A DNA stretch of 64,000 nucleotides from Myxococcales bacterium (GCA_016794345.1 JAEUKE010000223.1:33294-97293); one strand, 5' to 3'; positions 25,876 through 37,105 are shown, numbered from the stretch's first letter. Notes: generated by a model not told the origin, from the sequence alone. Program-made: numbers and translations.

Positions 25876-26056
25876 CTCTGTCGAGGGCTACCGAACGGCT
25901 GCTGATCGAGCCCAAGCGAGGCAGACCTCCGGCGGCAAGATCCTCCCGCGACGCGCAGAGGCCGCTCACTCCGCCTCGAGGAGCCGGCAGTCGAGGCTGC
26001 GTCGAGCCCGATCGCGCGAAGGCGAGCTCGGTGGGCGTGCCCCGGGGCACGGCCAC

Positions 26057-26995
26057 TCAGGTTCGTCGGCGACGTCCGACGATGAGCGCCACGACGATCG
26101 ACGCCAGCACGAGCGCCGACCATCCGCTGCCATCCGCGGATCCACGCGGCGCGGCCGTGCACCCGTCGGCCTCGTCCGCGGGCTTGCTCGGATCGGGCTC
26201 GGGGTCGGACTCTGGCTCGTGCCCCGGCGCGGCGCCACCTCCCCCCTCTTCGACGGGACAGGGGTGGCTCGCGCGCCACGCGTCGAGATCGACGCCGAGC
26301 TGCGCGACGGGGTCCTCCGACGGCGGGTCCCCCGGAGCTTCGTAGGCGAGGCGCAAGAGTGACCCGCTTGTCATGCCAGGCGGATCGACCTCGAGGACCG
26401 CGCTCTGCGCCGGCACGCCGTCCGGCGTGCAGCGCCGATCGCCGGCGCCGTTCGATCCGGCGGCGGCGAGCGCGGCGTGGAGGCGGGCTGCGAGATCGCA
26501 GCCGCCGGCGGTGAACGCGGCGCGCGCCTGCTCGATGACCTCGGGGCCGGTGAGGTAGTTGCCCTGGATGGCGACGGCGAAGCCCGCGTCGGAGAAGCTG
26601 ACGCCCGAGGCGTGTTGGTTCGCGTCCGTGCCGGTGAACGTGACCACGCCGCCCGCCGTGTCGACGGCCGCATACTGGCGCAGCTGGAAGCCGACGTCGT
26701 ACGCGGGCGCCGTGAGCGCAGCGATGACCTCGCTCGCCGAGCTCCCCGCCTCGAACAGGGCGAGCCCGTCGGCGTTCGCGCCCACCTTCAGGTACGACTG
26801 CGTCATGAGCGCGCCCTTGCCGACCGCGGCGCCGTAGACAGTCTCGAGCGTGGCGACGGGCACACACGACGCGACCGCTCCGCCGACGGTGCCGTCCCGG
26901 GTGTCGACCGCGACGATCGAATAGGTCGCCTCGGCCTCGAGCGCCCAGGTGGCGGTCAGCGCCGAGACCACCAGACATCGACCGAGACGCACCAC
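26057..26995 (-). CDS. DUF1028 protein with MYXO-CTERM anchor
   Basis: 312 aa. Cleavable signal peptide (about 1-23), then a DUF1028 Ntn-hydrolase-like domain: TYSIVAVDTRDGTVGGAVAS, GALMTQSYLKVGANADGLAL, and GVSFSDAGFAVAIQGNYLTG. A Glu/Pro/Asp linker leads to a C-terminal Gly-Cys, a hydrophobic helix (WSALVLASIVVALIVG) and RRRR, the MYXO-CTERM sorting signal of Myxococcota, where the cysteine is thought to be processed and lipidated for surface display. The substrate of the domain is unknown. This tag is the strongest taxonomic clue in the window. Confidence 0.85.
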   Translation of the reverse strand: MVRLGRCLVVSALTATWALEAEATYSIVAVDTRDGTVGGAVASCVPVATLETVYGAAVGKGALMTQSYLKVGANADGLALFEAGSSASEVIAALTAPAYDVGFQLRQYAAVDTAGGVVTFTGTDANQHASGVSFSDAGFAVAIQGNYLTGPEVIEQARAAFTAGGCDLAARLHAALAAAGSNGAGDRRCTPDGVPAQSAVLEVDPPGMTSGSLLRLAYEAPGDPPSEDPVAQLGVDLDAWRASHPCPVEEGGGGAAPGHEPESDPEPDPSKPADEADGCTAAPRGSADGSGWSALVLASIVVALIVGRRRRT

Positions 26996-27050
26996 GACAC
27001 CAGGATAAACGCCTGGCTGGGCCCCGGGGGGTCACAACGATTTGAGCAGC

Positions 27051-27064
27051 GCCGGCGCGCCGGC
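27051..27064. promoter_or_regulatory. GC-rich palindrome in the divergent spacer
   Basis: GCCGGCGCGCCGGC is a perfect 14-bp palindrome in the 158-bp spacer between the DUF1028 gene and tldD. It could be an operator; in DNA of this GC content chance palindromes of this kind are not rare. Confidence 0.2.
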
Positions 27065-27153
27065 CACCCTCGAGGACCAAAGATGGTCCGAAACCGGGCG
27101 GGGCGCCAGGATAGCCGGGAATACCGGGCCACCTGAGGCGCTATCGTGGATCC

Positions 27154-28716
27154 ATGCAGCGCCGCTCCCTCCTCCAAATCGGTGCAGGTACCTCGATCGG
27201 AGCCCTCTTCGGGTGTACGCCTAGGGTCCAGGCGAACATGGCCCAGACCCACGCTCCCGGCTCCACGAGCCCCAAGCCCCAGGCGACGATCCGCTACTTC
27301 TCCAAGTTCGGCATCGACGACAAGCTCCTCCGCGAGACGCTCGCCACCGCGATGGCGAAGGGCGCAGACCGCGCCGACGTCTTCATCCAGCATCGTGTGT
27401 CGCACACGATGGCCCTGGAAGACGGCGAGGTGAACCGCGCCTACGCCTGGGTCGAGCTCGGCGCAGGCGTGCGTGTCGTGAAGGGCGACCAGACCGGCTA
27501 CGGCTACACCGAGGATCTCACGCTCGAGTCGCTGAAGAACGCGGCGGCGACCGCCGCGGCCATCGCCGACGGACCGAGCCGCGAGAGCCCCACGATCTTC
27601 CGCGCCGACCCGGGCAGCCACCCGGCCTTCCCGACGCGCTACGAGCTCAAGCGCAGCTGGGAGGACGTGAAGCCGGAGGAGAAGCTCCCCCTGCTCGTCT
27701 CGGTCAACGAGCGGACGATGGCGGCGGACCCGCGCATCAAGAAGGTCTCGACCGGCATGGCCGACGAGTTCGGCGCCGTCCTCATCGCCGACTCGGAGGG
27801 CCGCCTGGTGGAGGACGTGCAGCCCATGACGCAGCTCTGGCTGTCGTGCACGGCCGAGCAGAACGGCCAGCGCGAGACGAACGGCTACAACGTCGCCGGG
27901 CGCGAGGATTTCGAGTTCTACACGGCCGACCGCGTCGCACGCGTCATCAAGGAGGCGGTCGACCGGACGACGATCCTCTTCGAGGCGATCCCCGCTCCGG
28001 CCGGTGAGCTCCCCGTCGTCATGGCGGCCGGCTCGTCGGGCATCCTCCTGCACGAGGCGATCGGCCACGGCATGGAAGCCGACTTCAACCGGAAGAACGT
28101 CTCCATCTACGCGGACAAGATCGGCAAGCCCATCGCCAACAAGTTCGTCCACATCGTGGACGACGGGACGATCGAGCGCGCCCGCGGCGCCATCAACGTG
28201 GACGACGAGGGCAACGTCGCGGAAAAGACGATGCTCGTGGAAGGCGGCGTCCTCACGACGTACCTCCACGACGAGATCTCCGCGAAACACTACGGCGTGA
28301 AGCCGACCGGCAGCGGCCGCCGCGAGAGCTACAAACACGCGCCGATGCCCCGCATGCGCGCGACCTACATGTTGCCCGGCCCGCACAAGAAGGACGAGAT
28401 CATCGCGAGCGTGAAGAAGGGCATCTACTGCTCGAACTTCTCCAACGGTCAGGTGAAGATCGGCGCCGGTGATTTCACGTTCTACGTGAAGAACGGCTAC
28501 CTCATCGAAGACGGCAAGCTGACGCGCCCCATCAAAGACGTGAACATCATCGGCAACGGTCCCAAGGTGCTGGAGAAGATCGACATGGTGAGCGACGACC
28601 TCGTCATCGACGAGGGCGGCTGGACGTGTGGGAAAGACGGGCAGAGCGTGCCGGTGTCGCAGGGCATGCCCACGGTCCGCGTGAGCTCGATCACCGTCGG
28701 CGGGAGGAAGTCGTGA
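27154..28716 (+). CDS. tldD: TldD-family metalloprotease with Tat-lipoprotein signal
   Basis: 520 aa. The protease domain has the zinc motif HEAIGHGMEADF (His300, Glu301, His305) and the TldD C-terminal region FCSNFSNGQ-like CSNFSNGQVKIGAGDF. TldD pairs with TldE (PmbA) to form a barrel protease that degrades unfolded or modified peptides. Unlike cytosolic TldD, the N-terminus is MQRRSLLQIGAGTSIGALFG then Cys21: a twin-arginine signal with a lipobox. So this pair may act outside the cytoplasm. The downstream tldE overlaps by 4 bp. Confidence 0.85.
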   Translation: MQRRSLLQIGAGTSIGALFGCTPRVQANMAQTHAPGSTSPKPQATIRYFSKFGIDDKLLRETLATAMAKGADRADVFIQHRVSHTMALEDGEVNRAYAWVELGAGVRVVKGDQTGYGYTEDLTLESLKNAAATAAAIADGPSRESPTIFRADPGSHPAFPTRYELKRSWEDVKPEEKLPLLVSVNERTMAADPRIKKVSTGMADEFGAVLIADSEGRLVEDVQPMTQLWLSCTAEQNGQRETNGYNVAGREDFEFYTADRVARVIKEAVDRTTILFEAIPAPAGELPVVMAAGSSGILLHEAIGHGMEADFNRKNVSIYADKIGKPIANKFVHIVDDGTIERARGAINVDDEGNVAEKTMLVEGGVLTTYLHDEISAKHYGVKPTGSGRRESYKHAPMPRMRATYMLPGPHKKDEIIASVKKGIYCSNFSNGQVKIGAGDFTFYVKNGYLIEDGKLTRPIKDVNIIGNGPKVLEKIDMVSDDLVIDEGGWTCGKDGQSVPVSQGMPTVRVSSITVGGRKS

Positions 28717-30035
28717 GCGAGCTCCTCGACATCGCCCAAGGCGCGGTGAAGCTGGCGCTCGAGAAGGGCGCGCAAGAGGCCTCGGCGGGGACGTACCGCT
28801 CGCGCGAGGTGGAGATCGCGTGGCGCGACGGACGCGTGGAGAAGGTGAGCGAGGCGACCTCACGAGGCCTCTCCATCTCGCTCTACGTCGACGGTCGCTA
28901 CTCGTCGGTGTCGACGAGCGATCTGCGGCCCGACGCGGTCTCGAAGTTCGTGGAGGAGTCGATCGCCATGGCGCGCACGCTGGCGAAGGACCCGTTCCGC
29001 AAGCTGCCGGACCCGAAGCTCTACGAGGGCCGCTCGACGCTCGATCTGCAGCTCGCGGACCCGAAACACGGCGAGGTCACGGCCGACAAGCGCCGCGCGC
29101 TCGCGGCGGAGCTCGAGGCGGCCGCCCGCGAGGTGAAGGGCAAGGGCGAGATCTTGAGCGTGGAGACGAGCGTCTCGGACTCGAAGAGCGAGTCGGCCCG
29201 CGCGACGTCGAACGGCTTCGTCGGCGAGAACCAGAGCACGTCGTTCTGGCTCGGCGCAGGCACGACCGTGAAGGACCCTGACGGCCGCCGCCCGGAGGGC
29301 AGCTCGTTCGGCGGCTCGCGTTTCTTCGCCGAGATCCCCGGCACGCAGGAGATCGGCAGCCTCGCCTCGCAGCGCGCGTTCGACTCGGTCGGCGCGACGA
29401 AGATCCCGAGCGCCGTGGTGCCCATCGTGGTGGAGAACCGCGTGGCGAGCCGCCTGCTCCGCGCCCTCTTCGGGCCGCTCTCGGCGCGCTCGCTCCAGCA
29501 GAAGCAGTCCTTCCTGGAAGGCGAGATCGGCAAGCCGATCGCGAGCAAGCTCCTCACCGTGACGGACGACCCGCTCATCCCCAAGGGCTTCGGCTCGCGG
29601 CTCTACGACAGCGAGGGCATCGCCGCGAAGAAGATGACCGTCATCGAAGGCGGCATCCTCAAGATGTATTACGTCGACGACTACTATGGCCGGAAGCTCG
29701 GCATGGCCCCGACGACCGGCGGCGCGTCGAACCTGATCTTCGCGCTGGGCAAGAAGAGCATGAACGAGCTCATCGGCGACGTGCCCGACGGCGTGTTCAT
29801 CACCGGTTTCCTCGGCGGCAACTCGAACAGCACCACCGGTGACTATTCGTTCGGCATCCAGGGCTTCCGCATCGAAAAAGGGAAGCTCACCACGCCGCTC
29901 GCCGAGATGAACATCTCCGGCAACCAGAAGGAGCTCTGGAAGAAGCTCGTCGCGCTCGGCAACGACCCGTACCCGTACGCGTCGACGAAGACGCCGACGA
30001 TGGTGTTCGACGCCGTCAGCGTCGCCGGGTCCTGA
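28713..30035 (+). CDS. pmbA: TldE/PmbA-family partner of TldD
   Basis: 440 aa from a GTG that overlaps the tldD stop (GTGA, 28713-28716) and follows GGGAGGAAG. Residues such as TSRGLSISLYVDGRYSSVS, KSESARATSNGFVGENQST and KKMTVIEGGILKMYYVDDYY match PmbA; the zinc motif is absent, as expected for the non-catalytic subunit. No signal peptide is visible, so how it would meet an exported TldD is unclear. Ends with LAEMNISGNQKELWKK, a conserved family end. Confidence 0.9.
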   Translation: MSELLDIAQGAVKLALEKGAQEASAGTYRSREVEIAWRDGRVEKVSEATSRGLSISLYVDGRYSSVSTSDLRPDAVSKFVEESIAMARTLAKDPFRKLPDPKLYEGRSTLDLQLADPKHGEVTADKRRALAAELEAAAREVKGKGEILSVETSVSDSKSESARATSNGFVGENQSTSFWLGAGTTVKDPDGRRPEGSSFGGSRFFAEIPGTQEIGSLASQRAFDSVGATKIPSAVVPIVVENRVASRLLRALFGPLSARSLQQKQSFLEGEIGKPIASKLLTVTDDPLIPKGFGSRLYDSEGIAAKKMTVIEGGILKMYYVDDYYGRKLGMAPTTGGASNLIFALGKKSMNELIGDVPDGVFITGFLGGNSNSTTGDYSFGIQGFRIEKGKLTTPLAEMNISGNQKELWKKLVALGNDPYPYASTKTPTMVFDAVSVAGS

Positions 30036-30057
30036 GCCGCCCAGCAGAGGCGTGGCA

Positions 30058-30080
30058 GCCCCGCGACGTTGGCGCGGGGC
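30058..30080 (+). terminator. Hairpin after tldD-tldE
   Basis: Perfect 8-bp stem GCCCCGCG/CGCGGGGC with 7-nt loop, 23 bp after the tldE stop, followed by CTTG rather than a T-run. Likely stabilises or ends the transcript; not a classical intrinsic terminator. Confidence 0.45.
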
Positions 30081-30115
30081 CTTGCCCGGTGTACGAGCGC
30101 GCCCGGAGGTTTCTC

Positions 30116-31306
30116 ATGAAATCGTTTGGGCGAGGTCGCTTGGCGCTCGTGTTCGGGCTCGGCGTGATGGTGGCGTCGGGCTGTGGTGAGGACGCGGGCG
30201 GCGCGGCGAAGGCCGAGCCCAAGGCGAGCGCGCAGAGCACCGCCGACAAGGCGTCCACCCCGGCGAGCGCGTCGGACAAGAAGGTCGCGAACGCGCCAGC
30301 GACGGGTGCGCCCACCTCGACCGCCACGACTTCGGCCGAAGCGCCTGCGTCGAGCGCGGCGCCCGCCGGCAACCCCGCGGCGGCGGCCGGCCCGGGGCAG
30401 CTCCCCAAGGGCACCAACGGCATCCTCCCGCCCGGCGAAGCCGACAAGCTCCTGCCCGTCGGTGGCAAGCCTGTCGTCACCGTCCTCGACAAGGGCGCCG
30501 AGCCTCGCGAGAGCCTCGCCTACGATCTCTCGAAGGGCCAGAAGGAGAGCTTCGGCATCGGCATGGACATGACAATGAAGATGGACATGGGCGGTCGCGC
30601 CACGCCCCCCATCAAGATGCCGCGCATGAACATGCTGATGGAGCTCGTGGCCAACGACAAGAACCCCGAGAAAGACGTCTTCATCGAGGGTCTGATGAAA
30701 GGCGTCACGGTCGACGCCGGCGCCGACGCGATGCAGAAGCAGCTCTCCGAGACGCTGAAGAAGGAGCTCGACGGGCTGAAGGGCCTGAAGATGACCTACT
30801 GGGTCAGCCCCAAAGGGGAGGTCCGCGACTCGAAGCTGGTGATCCCGCCGAGCGCGCCGGCGTCCGCCCAGCAGATGATGCAGGGCATGCTCCAGTCGAT
30901 GGACTCCATGGTCGCGCCGCTCCCCAAGGAGGACGTGGGTGTGGGCGCGAAGTGGTCGGCGATCACACGCGTGATGAGCAACGGCGCGGACTTCCTCCAG
31001 CTCGCCCGCTACACGCTCAAGCAGAAGGACGGCACGAAGCTCACCTTCGACGTCGAGATCGAGCAGGTCGCCGCCAAGGGGACCATCGACGCGCCCGGCC
31101 TGCCGCCCGGCGTGAAGACGAGCCTCAAGTCGATCGAGTCCGCCGGCAAGGGCACGATGGTGCTCGATCTCAAGCAGCTCTCGCCCGTCTCCAGCCAGAC
31201 GAACATGGCCCTCAAGATGAGCCTGCACGTCGAGGCGCAGGGCAAACAGGAAGACATGTCGATGGAGATGGGGATGGGCGTGGAGTTCACGCACCCCAAG
31301 AAGTGA
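30116..31306 (+). CDS. Lipoprotein with Met-rich beta domain
   Basis: 396 aa. Start ATG follows GGAGG. Signal ends VMVASGC; a long Ala/Thr/Ser/Pro linker runs to about residue 95. The mature part repeats Met-rich stretches (GIGMDMTMKMDMGGRATPP, QQMMQGMLQSMDSMVAP, and near the end EDMSMEMGMGVEF) and reads like a DUF6263-type beta-rich lipoprotein (VGAKWSAITRV, LTFDVEIEQV). Function unknown. Confidence 0.75.
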   Translation: MKSFGRGRLALVFGLGVMVASGCGEDAGGAAKAEPKASAQSTADKASTPASASDKKVANAPATGAPTSTATTSAEAPASSAAPAGNPAAAAGPGQLPKGTNGILPPGEADKLLPVGGKPVVTVLDKGAEPRESLAYDLSKGQKESFGIGMDMTMKMDMGGRATPPIKMPRMNMLMELVANDKNPEKDVFIEGLMKGVTVDAGADAMQKQLSETLKKELDGLKGLKMTYWVSPKGEVRDSKLVIPPSAPASAQQMMQGMLQSMDSMVAPLPKEDVGVGAKWSAITRVMSNGADFLQLARYTLKQKDGTKLTFDVEIEQVAAKGTIDAPGLPPGVKTSLKSIESAGKGTMVLDLKQLSPVSSQTNMALKMSLHVEAQGKQEDMSMEMGMGVEFTHPKK

Positions 31307-31327
31307 GCGATTTTGGAGGTCTTCGCG

Positions 31328-31819
31328 TCAGGCGACGACCTCCGAAGAATCCGCGCTTCGCGAGACGCGCTCGTCCAAGAGCTCGAGGACCGAGCTGCGC
31401 AGTGTCGCGAGCTCCTCGCCGGGGGTCATGCCCTCCGGGCTGAGCAGGCGAATCTGCCAGGCGAGCACGGCGAGCTCCTCGGCGAGCGGAGGATCGAGGC
31501 CTGCTTGCACCGCGATTCGCGCGAGCATCGCTTCCTCGGCCATCGTCGCGCGGTAGTCGGCACACGCGAGCCACGCCGCCCAGGCGACCGCGATCGCGCG
31601 CTCCTCGAACGGGAGCTTGGCGAGGGACGGTGGACCTTTGCCGGTGTCGACCGCGGCGCCGCGCAGGTCCGTGAGGCCGACGTCGCGCAGCTCGAGGAGC
31701 TCGGCCGCCGCGCGGAGGGCCTCCACCTCTTCGGGATCGAGCCTGCCGTCGGCGACGGCCATGTGTGTGAGCGCGACGAAGACCGACGCGCGTGCCTGCA
31801 TCGACAGATCGCGGCTCAC
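31328..31819 (-). CDS. TerB-like domain protein
   Basis: 163 aa from a GTG with GGGAGGGGG before it; it overlaps the preceding gene by 4 bp (31816-31819). Helical TerB/DjlA-like pattern: VFVALTHMAVADGRLDPEEVE and a second repeat ARIAVQAGLDPPLAEELAVL. TerB-like domains of this sort carry acidic loops that may bind metal. A second TerB-like protein is at 47164. Function unknown; last gene of a three-gene minus-strand unit with two lipoproteins. Confidence 0.7.
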   Translation of the reverse strand: MSRDLSMQARASVFVALTHMAVADGRLDPEEVEALRAAAELLELRDVGLTDLRGAAVDTGKGPPSLAKLPFEERAIAVAWAAWLACADYRATMAEEAMLARIAVQAGLDPPLAEELAVLAWQIRLLSPEGMTPGEELATLRSSVLELLDERVSRSADSSEVVA

Positions 31820-32070
31820 GGCGCCCCCTCCCACGAGAGCGCGAGCGCGCCGTCGCACTGCGGCGGGATGAGATAGCCCGCGAAGTGAGCGGGCCTGTGG
31901 GTCTCCTCGATCTGCGCGGCCTCGGCGACCGCGAGGCTCCGGCAGCTGGGCGCGGTCGACGAGATGAGGATGGAGCGGAGCTGGTGCTGGGGTGGGACCT
32001 TGGGCGGCGGCGGCTCCGCCGTGCAGGCGGAGGCGAGCAGCGCGAACAGGGCAGCTCGGAGCATGGCCAC
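31816..32070 (-). CDS. Small lipoprotein
   Basis: 84 aa. Signal peptide with lipobox LLASAC at Cys16, then a Pro-rich segment and an alpha-helical tail (VAEAAQIEETHRPAH). AAGGAGG lies upstream. Sits between a larger lipoprotein (15 bp upstream) and the TerB-like gene (4-bp overlap), so the three are co-transcribed. Function unknown. Confidence 0.65.
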   Translation of the reverse strand: MAMLRAALFALLASACTAEPPPPKVPPQHQLRSILISSTAPSCRSLAVAEAAQIEETHRPAHFAGYLIPPQCDGALALSWEGAP

Positions 32071-32085
32071 GGGTTCCTCCTTCGG

Positions 32086-32652
32086 TCAGAGGCTCGCGCT
32101 GTCCGGGACCTGCGTCCGGAACGAGAGGTAGTCGACCACGTGGCGGGTGATGCGCTTCAGGTCTTGTTTGTAGCGCTCTGCCGGGTCCTTCACCTGCTCG
32201 ACCGGCGTCGAGCTCTCGACGCGGATCACGTCGAGGACTCGTCCGTCCCGGTGCTCGATGCTCACCTCCATCACGACCTTGCTCGGGCGCGAATAGACCG
32301 TGGTCGAGAGACCAGGGTCCATCTCGGCGATGCGGGGCCGAATGACGAAATCCACGCTGTCGTGCTCGCCGTGGTGAATGACGAGCCCCCCCACACGAGA
32401 TGCGTTCGTCTGCATGTAGGAAGAAAACACCTCCGTCATCTCGGTGGACCCGTCCGAGAAGCCGTGTTTCGCGAGGGTGTCCTTGTCGGACTTCCCTTTT
32501 TCGATGATGGGCGTCGCGTCGACCGGGAGGACGGCGAACATCTTGGAGCCCGCCATCGGGTTCGACGGCTCCTGGCGCACGACGCTCCACGGAGAGCTCG
32601 CGCACCCGGCGAGAGCGACCAACAGGGCGAGAATGGACGCAAGTCGGCTCAT
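32086..32652 (-). CDS. Lipoprotein, unknown family
   Basis: 188 aa. Signal ending ALAGCASS with strong AGGAGG upstream. The mature domain (KMFAVLPVDATPIIEKGKS, VDFVIRPRIAEMDPG, KVVMEVSIEHRDGRVLDVI) looks like a compact alpha/beta fold as in many outer-membrane assembly lipoproteins; no named family. First gene of the unit that continues with the 84-aa lipoprotein and TerB-like protein. Confidence 0.7.
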   Translation of the reverse strand: MSRLASILALLVALAGCASSPWSVVRQEPSNPMAGSKMFAVLPVDATPIIEKGKSDKDTLAKHGFSDGSTEMTEVFSSYMQTNASRVGGLVIHHGEHDSVDFVIRPRIAEMDPGLSTTVYSRPSKVVMEVSIEHRDGRVLDVIRVESSTPVEQVKDPAERYKQDLKRITRHVVDYLSFRTQVPDSASL

Positions 32653-32794
32653 CCTTTCCTCCTTTCAGGAAGGTCGTCGGCGAGGGCAGAGAGAGCACCT
32701 CGAGCGACGAGAGAAAGGTTGGTCCGCGCCTCGCGTCCGTCGAGGCGAATAATCGAGACGGTTGTTTCGGTGGAGCCGAAGGATCGCGCGCCGC

Positions 32795-35116
<2,322 letters not shown>

Positions 35117-35210
35117 GGGGGCAGGCACCCTAGCGGCCGGCCTCGACAGGTGTCCAGTGGTTTGGCAGCCTGGCGAAACCACTTCGGCCGGCCCATCGTA
35201 GGAACGGGGC

Positions 35211-36326
35211 ATGTGGCGAAGCATCACGTTTGGCGCGATTCTCACGACCCTCTTCCTCGGCTGCGCCGAGAAGAAGCAGGCCGCGCCCGCCCCTGAGGAG
35301 AGCCCGATGTCAGCGCGCACCTACCAGAAACCCTCGCTCGACCAGCTCAAGCAGAAGCTCACGCCGATGCAGTTCCAGGTCACGCAGCACGACGCGACCG
35401 AGCCGCCGTTTCACAACGAGTTCTGGGACAACCACGAGGAAGGCCTCTACGTGGACGTGGTCACCGGGGAGCCGCTCTTCAGCTCGGTCGACAAGTTCGA
35501 CTCCGGCACCGGATGGCCGAGCTTCACAAAGCCGGTCGAGGCCTCGCGCGTCGTGAGCCGCTCCGATCGCACACACGGCATGGTCCGGGTGGAGGTCCGA
35601 TCGAAGGCCGGCGACTCGCACCTCGGCCACGTCTTCGACGACGGCCCGGGCCCGACGGGCACGCGGTACTGCATCAACTCGGCGTCGCTCCGCTTCATCC
35701 CGGTCTCCAAGCTCGAGGCCGAGGGCTACGGCACGTATTTGCCGCTCTTCCAGAACGGCGGCCACGCGAAGGTGAGCGGCGGCGACGCGAACTCGTGCGC
35801 CATCCCGCCTCCGGGCGAGAAGCCCGGCTGCCAGACGACGCTCGAGACCGCCGTGCTCGCCGGCGGCTGCTTCTGGGGAATGGAAGAGATCATCCGGAAG
35901 GTCCCCGGCGTCCTCGAGACGGAGGTCGGCTACACGGGCGGCACGACGAAGAACCCCACCTACGCGGACGTGAAGACCGGCCGCACCGGCCACGCCGAGT
36001 CGATCCGCATCGTGTTCGATCCGAAGGTCGTCTCCTACGAGACGCTGCTCGAGAAGTGGTTCTTCAAGATGCACGACCCGACGACGAAGAACCGCCAGGG
36101 CAACGACGTCGGCTCGCAATACCGCTCGGCCATCTTCGTCACCTCACCCGAGCAGCGAAAGATCGCCGAGGCCGTGAAGGCCCGCGTGGACGCGAGCGGC
36201 AAATGGGGCGCGCCGATCGTGACCGAGATCGTCGAGGCCGGCCCGTGGACCGCCGCGGAGGACTACCACCAGGACTATCTGCAAGAGTACCCCGACGGGT
36301 ACACGTGCCACTGGATGCGGGACTGA
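35211..36326 (+). CDS. MsrB-MsrA fusion methionine sulfoxide reductase lipoprotein
   Basis: 371 aa. Lipobox FLGC (Cys18) anchors it to a membrane outside the cytoplasm. The MsrB domain comes first, with GTGWPSFTKP and catalytic Cys154 in RYCINSASLRF, then MsrA with GGCFWG (Cys220). The zinc-binding CxxC pairs of many MsrB proteins are absent (YVDVVTGEPLFSS where CxxC would be), so it is a zinc-free MsrB. Both stereoisomers of Met sulfoxide in envelope proteins would be repaired. It needs an extracytoplasmic electron donor; the thioredoxin-fold proteins in this window are candidates but nothing links them. Confidence 0.92.
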   Translation: MWRSITFGAILTTLFLGCAEKKQAAPAPEESPMSARTYQKPSLDQLKQKLTPMQFQVTQHDATEPPFHNEFWDNHEEGLYVDVVTGEPLFSSVDKFDSGTGWPSFTKPVEASRVVSRSDRTHGMVRVEVRSKAGDSHLGHVFDDGPGPTGTRYCINSASLRFIPVSKLEAEGYGTYLPLFQNGGHAKVSGGDANSCAIPPPGEKPGCQTTLETAVLAGGCFWGMEEIIRKVPGVLETEVGYTGGTTKNPTYADVKTGRTGHAESIRIVFDPKVVSYETLLEKWFFKMHDPTTKNRQGNDVGSQYRSAIFVTSPEQRKIAEAVKARVDASGKWGAPIVTEIVEAGPWTAAEDYHQDYLQEYPDGYTCHWMRD

Positions 36327-36386
36327 TACCGCGTTCACGAAGCTCGCATTGGTGCGGACGATGTCCTTGAGCGGCACGCCCAAGAA

Positions 36387-36423
36387 GCGGCGGGCTGCCG
36401 CGCCGCAGCACTGAGCTTTTTTT
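36387..36423 (+). terminator. Possible intrinsic terminator after msrBA
   Basis: GC-rich hairpin options (GCGGCG/CGCCGC at 36387-36406; GCTGC/GCAGC at 36394-36409), then seven T's at 36417-36423. The T-run starts about 8-11 nt after the stem, further than ideal. The gap 36327-36456 shows nothing else. Confidence 0.35.
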
Positions 36424-36456
36424 CGAGGCGCTGGCCACCTTGCAGAGGAGGTGACC

Positions 36457-37062
36457 ATGCGATGGCTTGAAGGCATTGGCGCGGTGATGGGCTTCGCGGC
36501 CGCGTTCGCGGGCTGCACCCCGATCGAGTCGGAGTCCGGAGAGGTGGAAGACCCGGCGCTCGACCCGGCAGAGGTGCCGATCGAGAAAACTGGGCTCTTG
36601 ATGACGAAGGCGCAGCTCGACGCGAGCGGCATCGTGTTCGACGACGCCGGCTTCGGCGGGATGCCGGAGGATTGGTTCGTAATCGTCCTCTCCGACAGGC
36701 CGATGACGTGCGAGGCCGCCTCGGTCGACACCTCGTGCACGGGCCAAAGGGCATGGCAGCTGGCGTTCTTCATTCCGCCCGCGCAGCTGCATGAGGGATC
36801 GATCGCCCTGACCCACCCCATCGCGGGTGCCGGGTGGGAAATAGCACCCGATTGCAGCGGGGGAACCTTCTCGGGCGCGCTCGACTCCGGGACGCTCGAC
36901 CTCGATGTGACCGACGCAGGTCTCACCGTGACCTTGAACGGGCCGTCTCTCAGCTTGGCCGGGGAGAGCACCTACGACGGCGTCTACGCCACGACGCCGT
37001 GCACCGAGAGCCCGATCCCTGGCGCACCGAGCTTCGGGTCGAACTGGCGGCCCGACTTCTGA
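36457..37062 (+). CDS. Lipoprotein, hypothetical
   Basis: 201 aa starting at an ATG preceded by GAGGAGG. Signal with AFAGC lipobox, then an acidic linker (ESESGEVEDPALDPAEV). The domain has four further cysteines (MTCEAASVDTSC, CSGGTFSG, TTPCTES) and beta-strand patterns. No family recognised. 44 bp before the LRR-like gene on the same strand. Confidence 0.65.
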   Translation: MRWLEGIGAVMGFAAAFAGCTPIESESGEVEDPALDPAEVPIEKTGLLMTKAQLDASGIVFDDAGFGGMPEDWFVIVLSDRPMTCEAASVDTSCTGQRAWQLAFFIPPAQLHEGSIALTHPIAGAGWEIAPDCSGGTFSGALDSGTLDLDVTDAGLTVTLNGPSLSLAGESTYDGVYATTPCTESPIPGAPSFGSNWRPDF

Positions 37063-37105
37063 CATTCGCTCCGGCTCGGCTGGCTTTGATAGTCTCGGCG
37101 CACCC

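Noticed and set aside
26956..28863. 635-codon minus-strand frame opposite tldD
   Set aside because: Shadow of TldD, which has the HEAIGH zinc motif on the plus strand.
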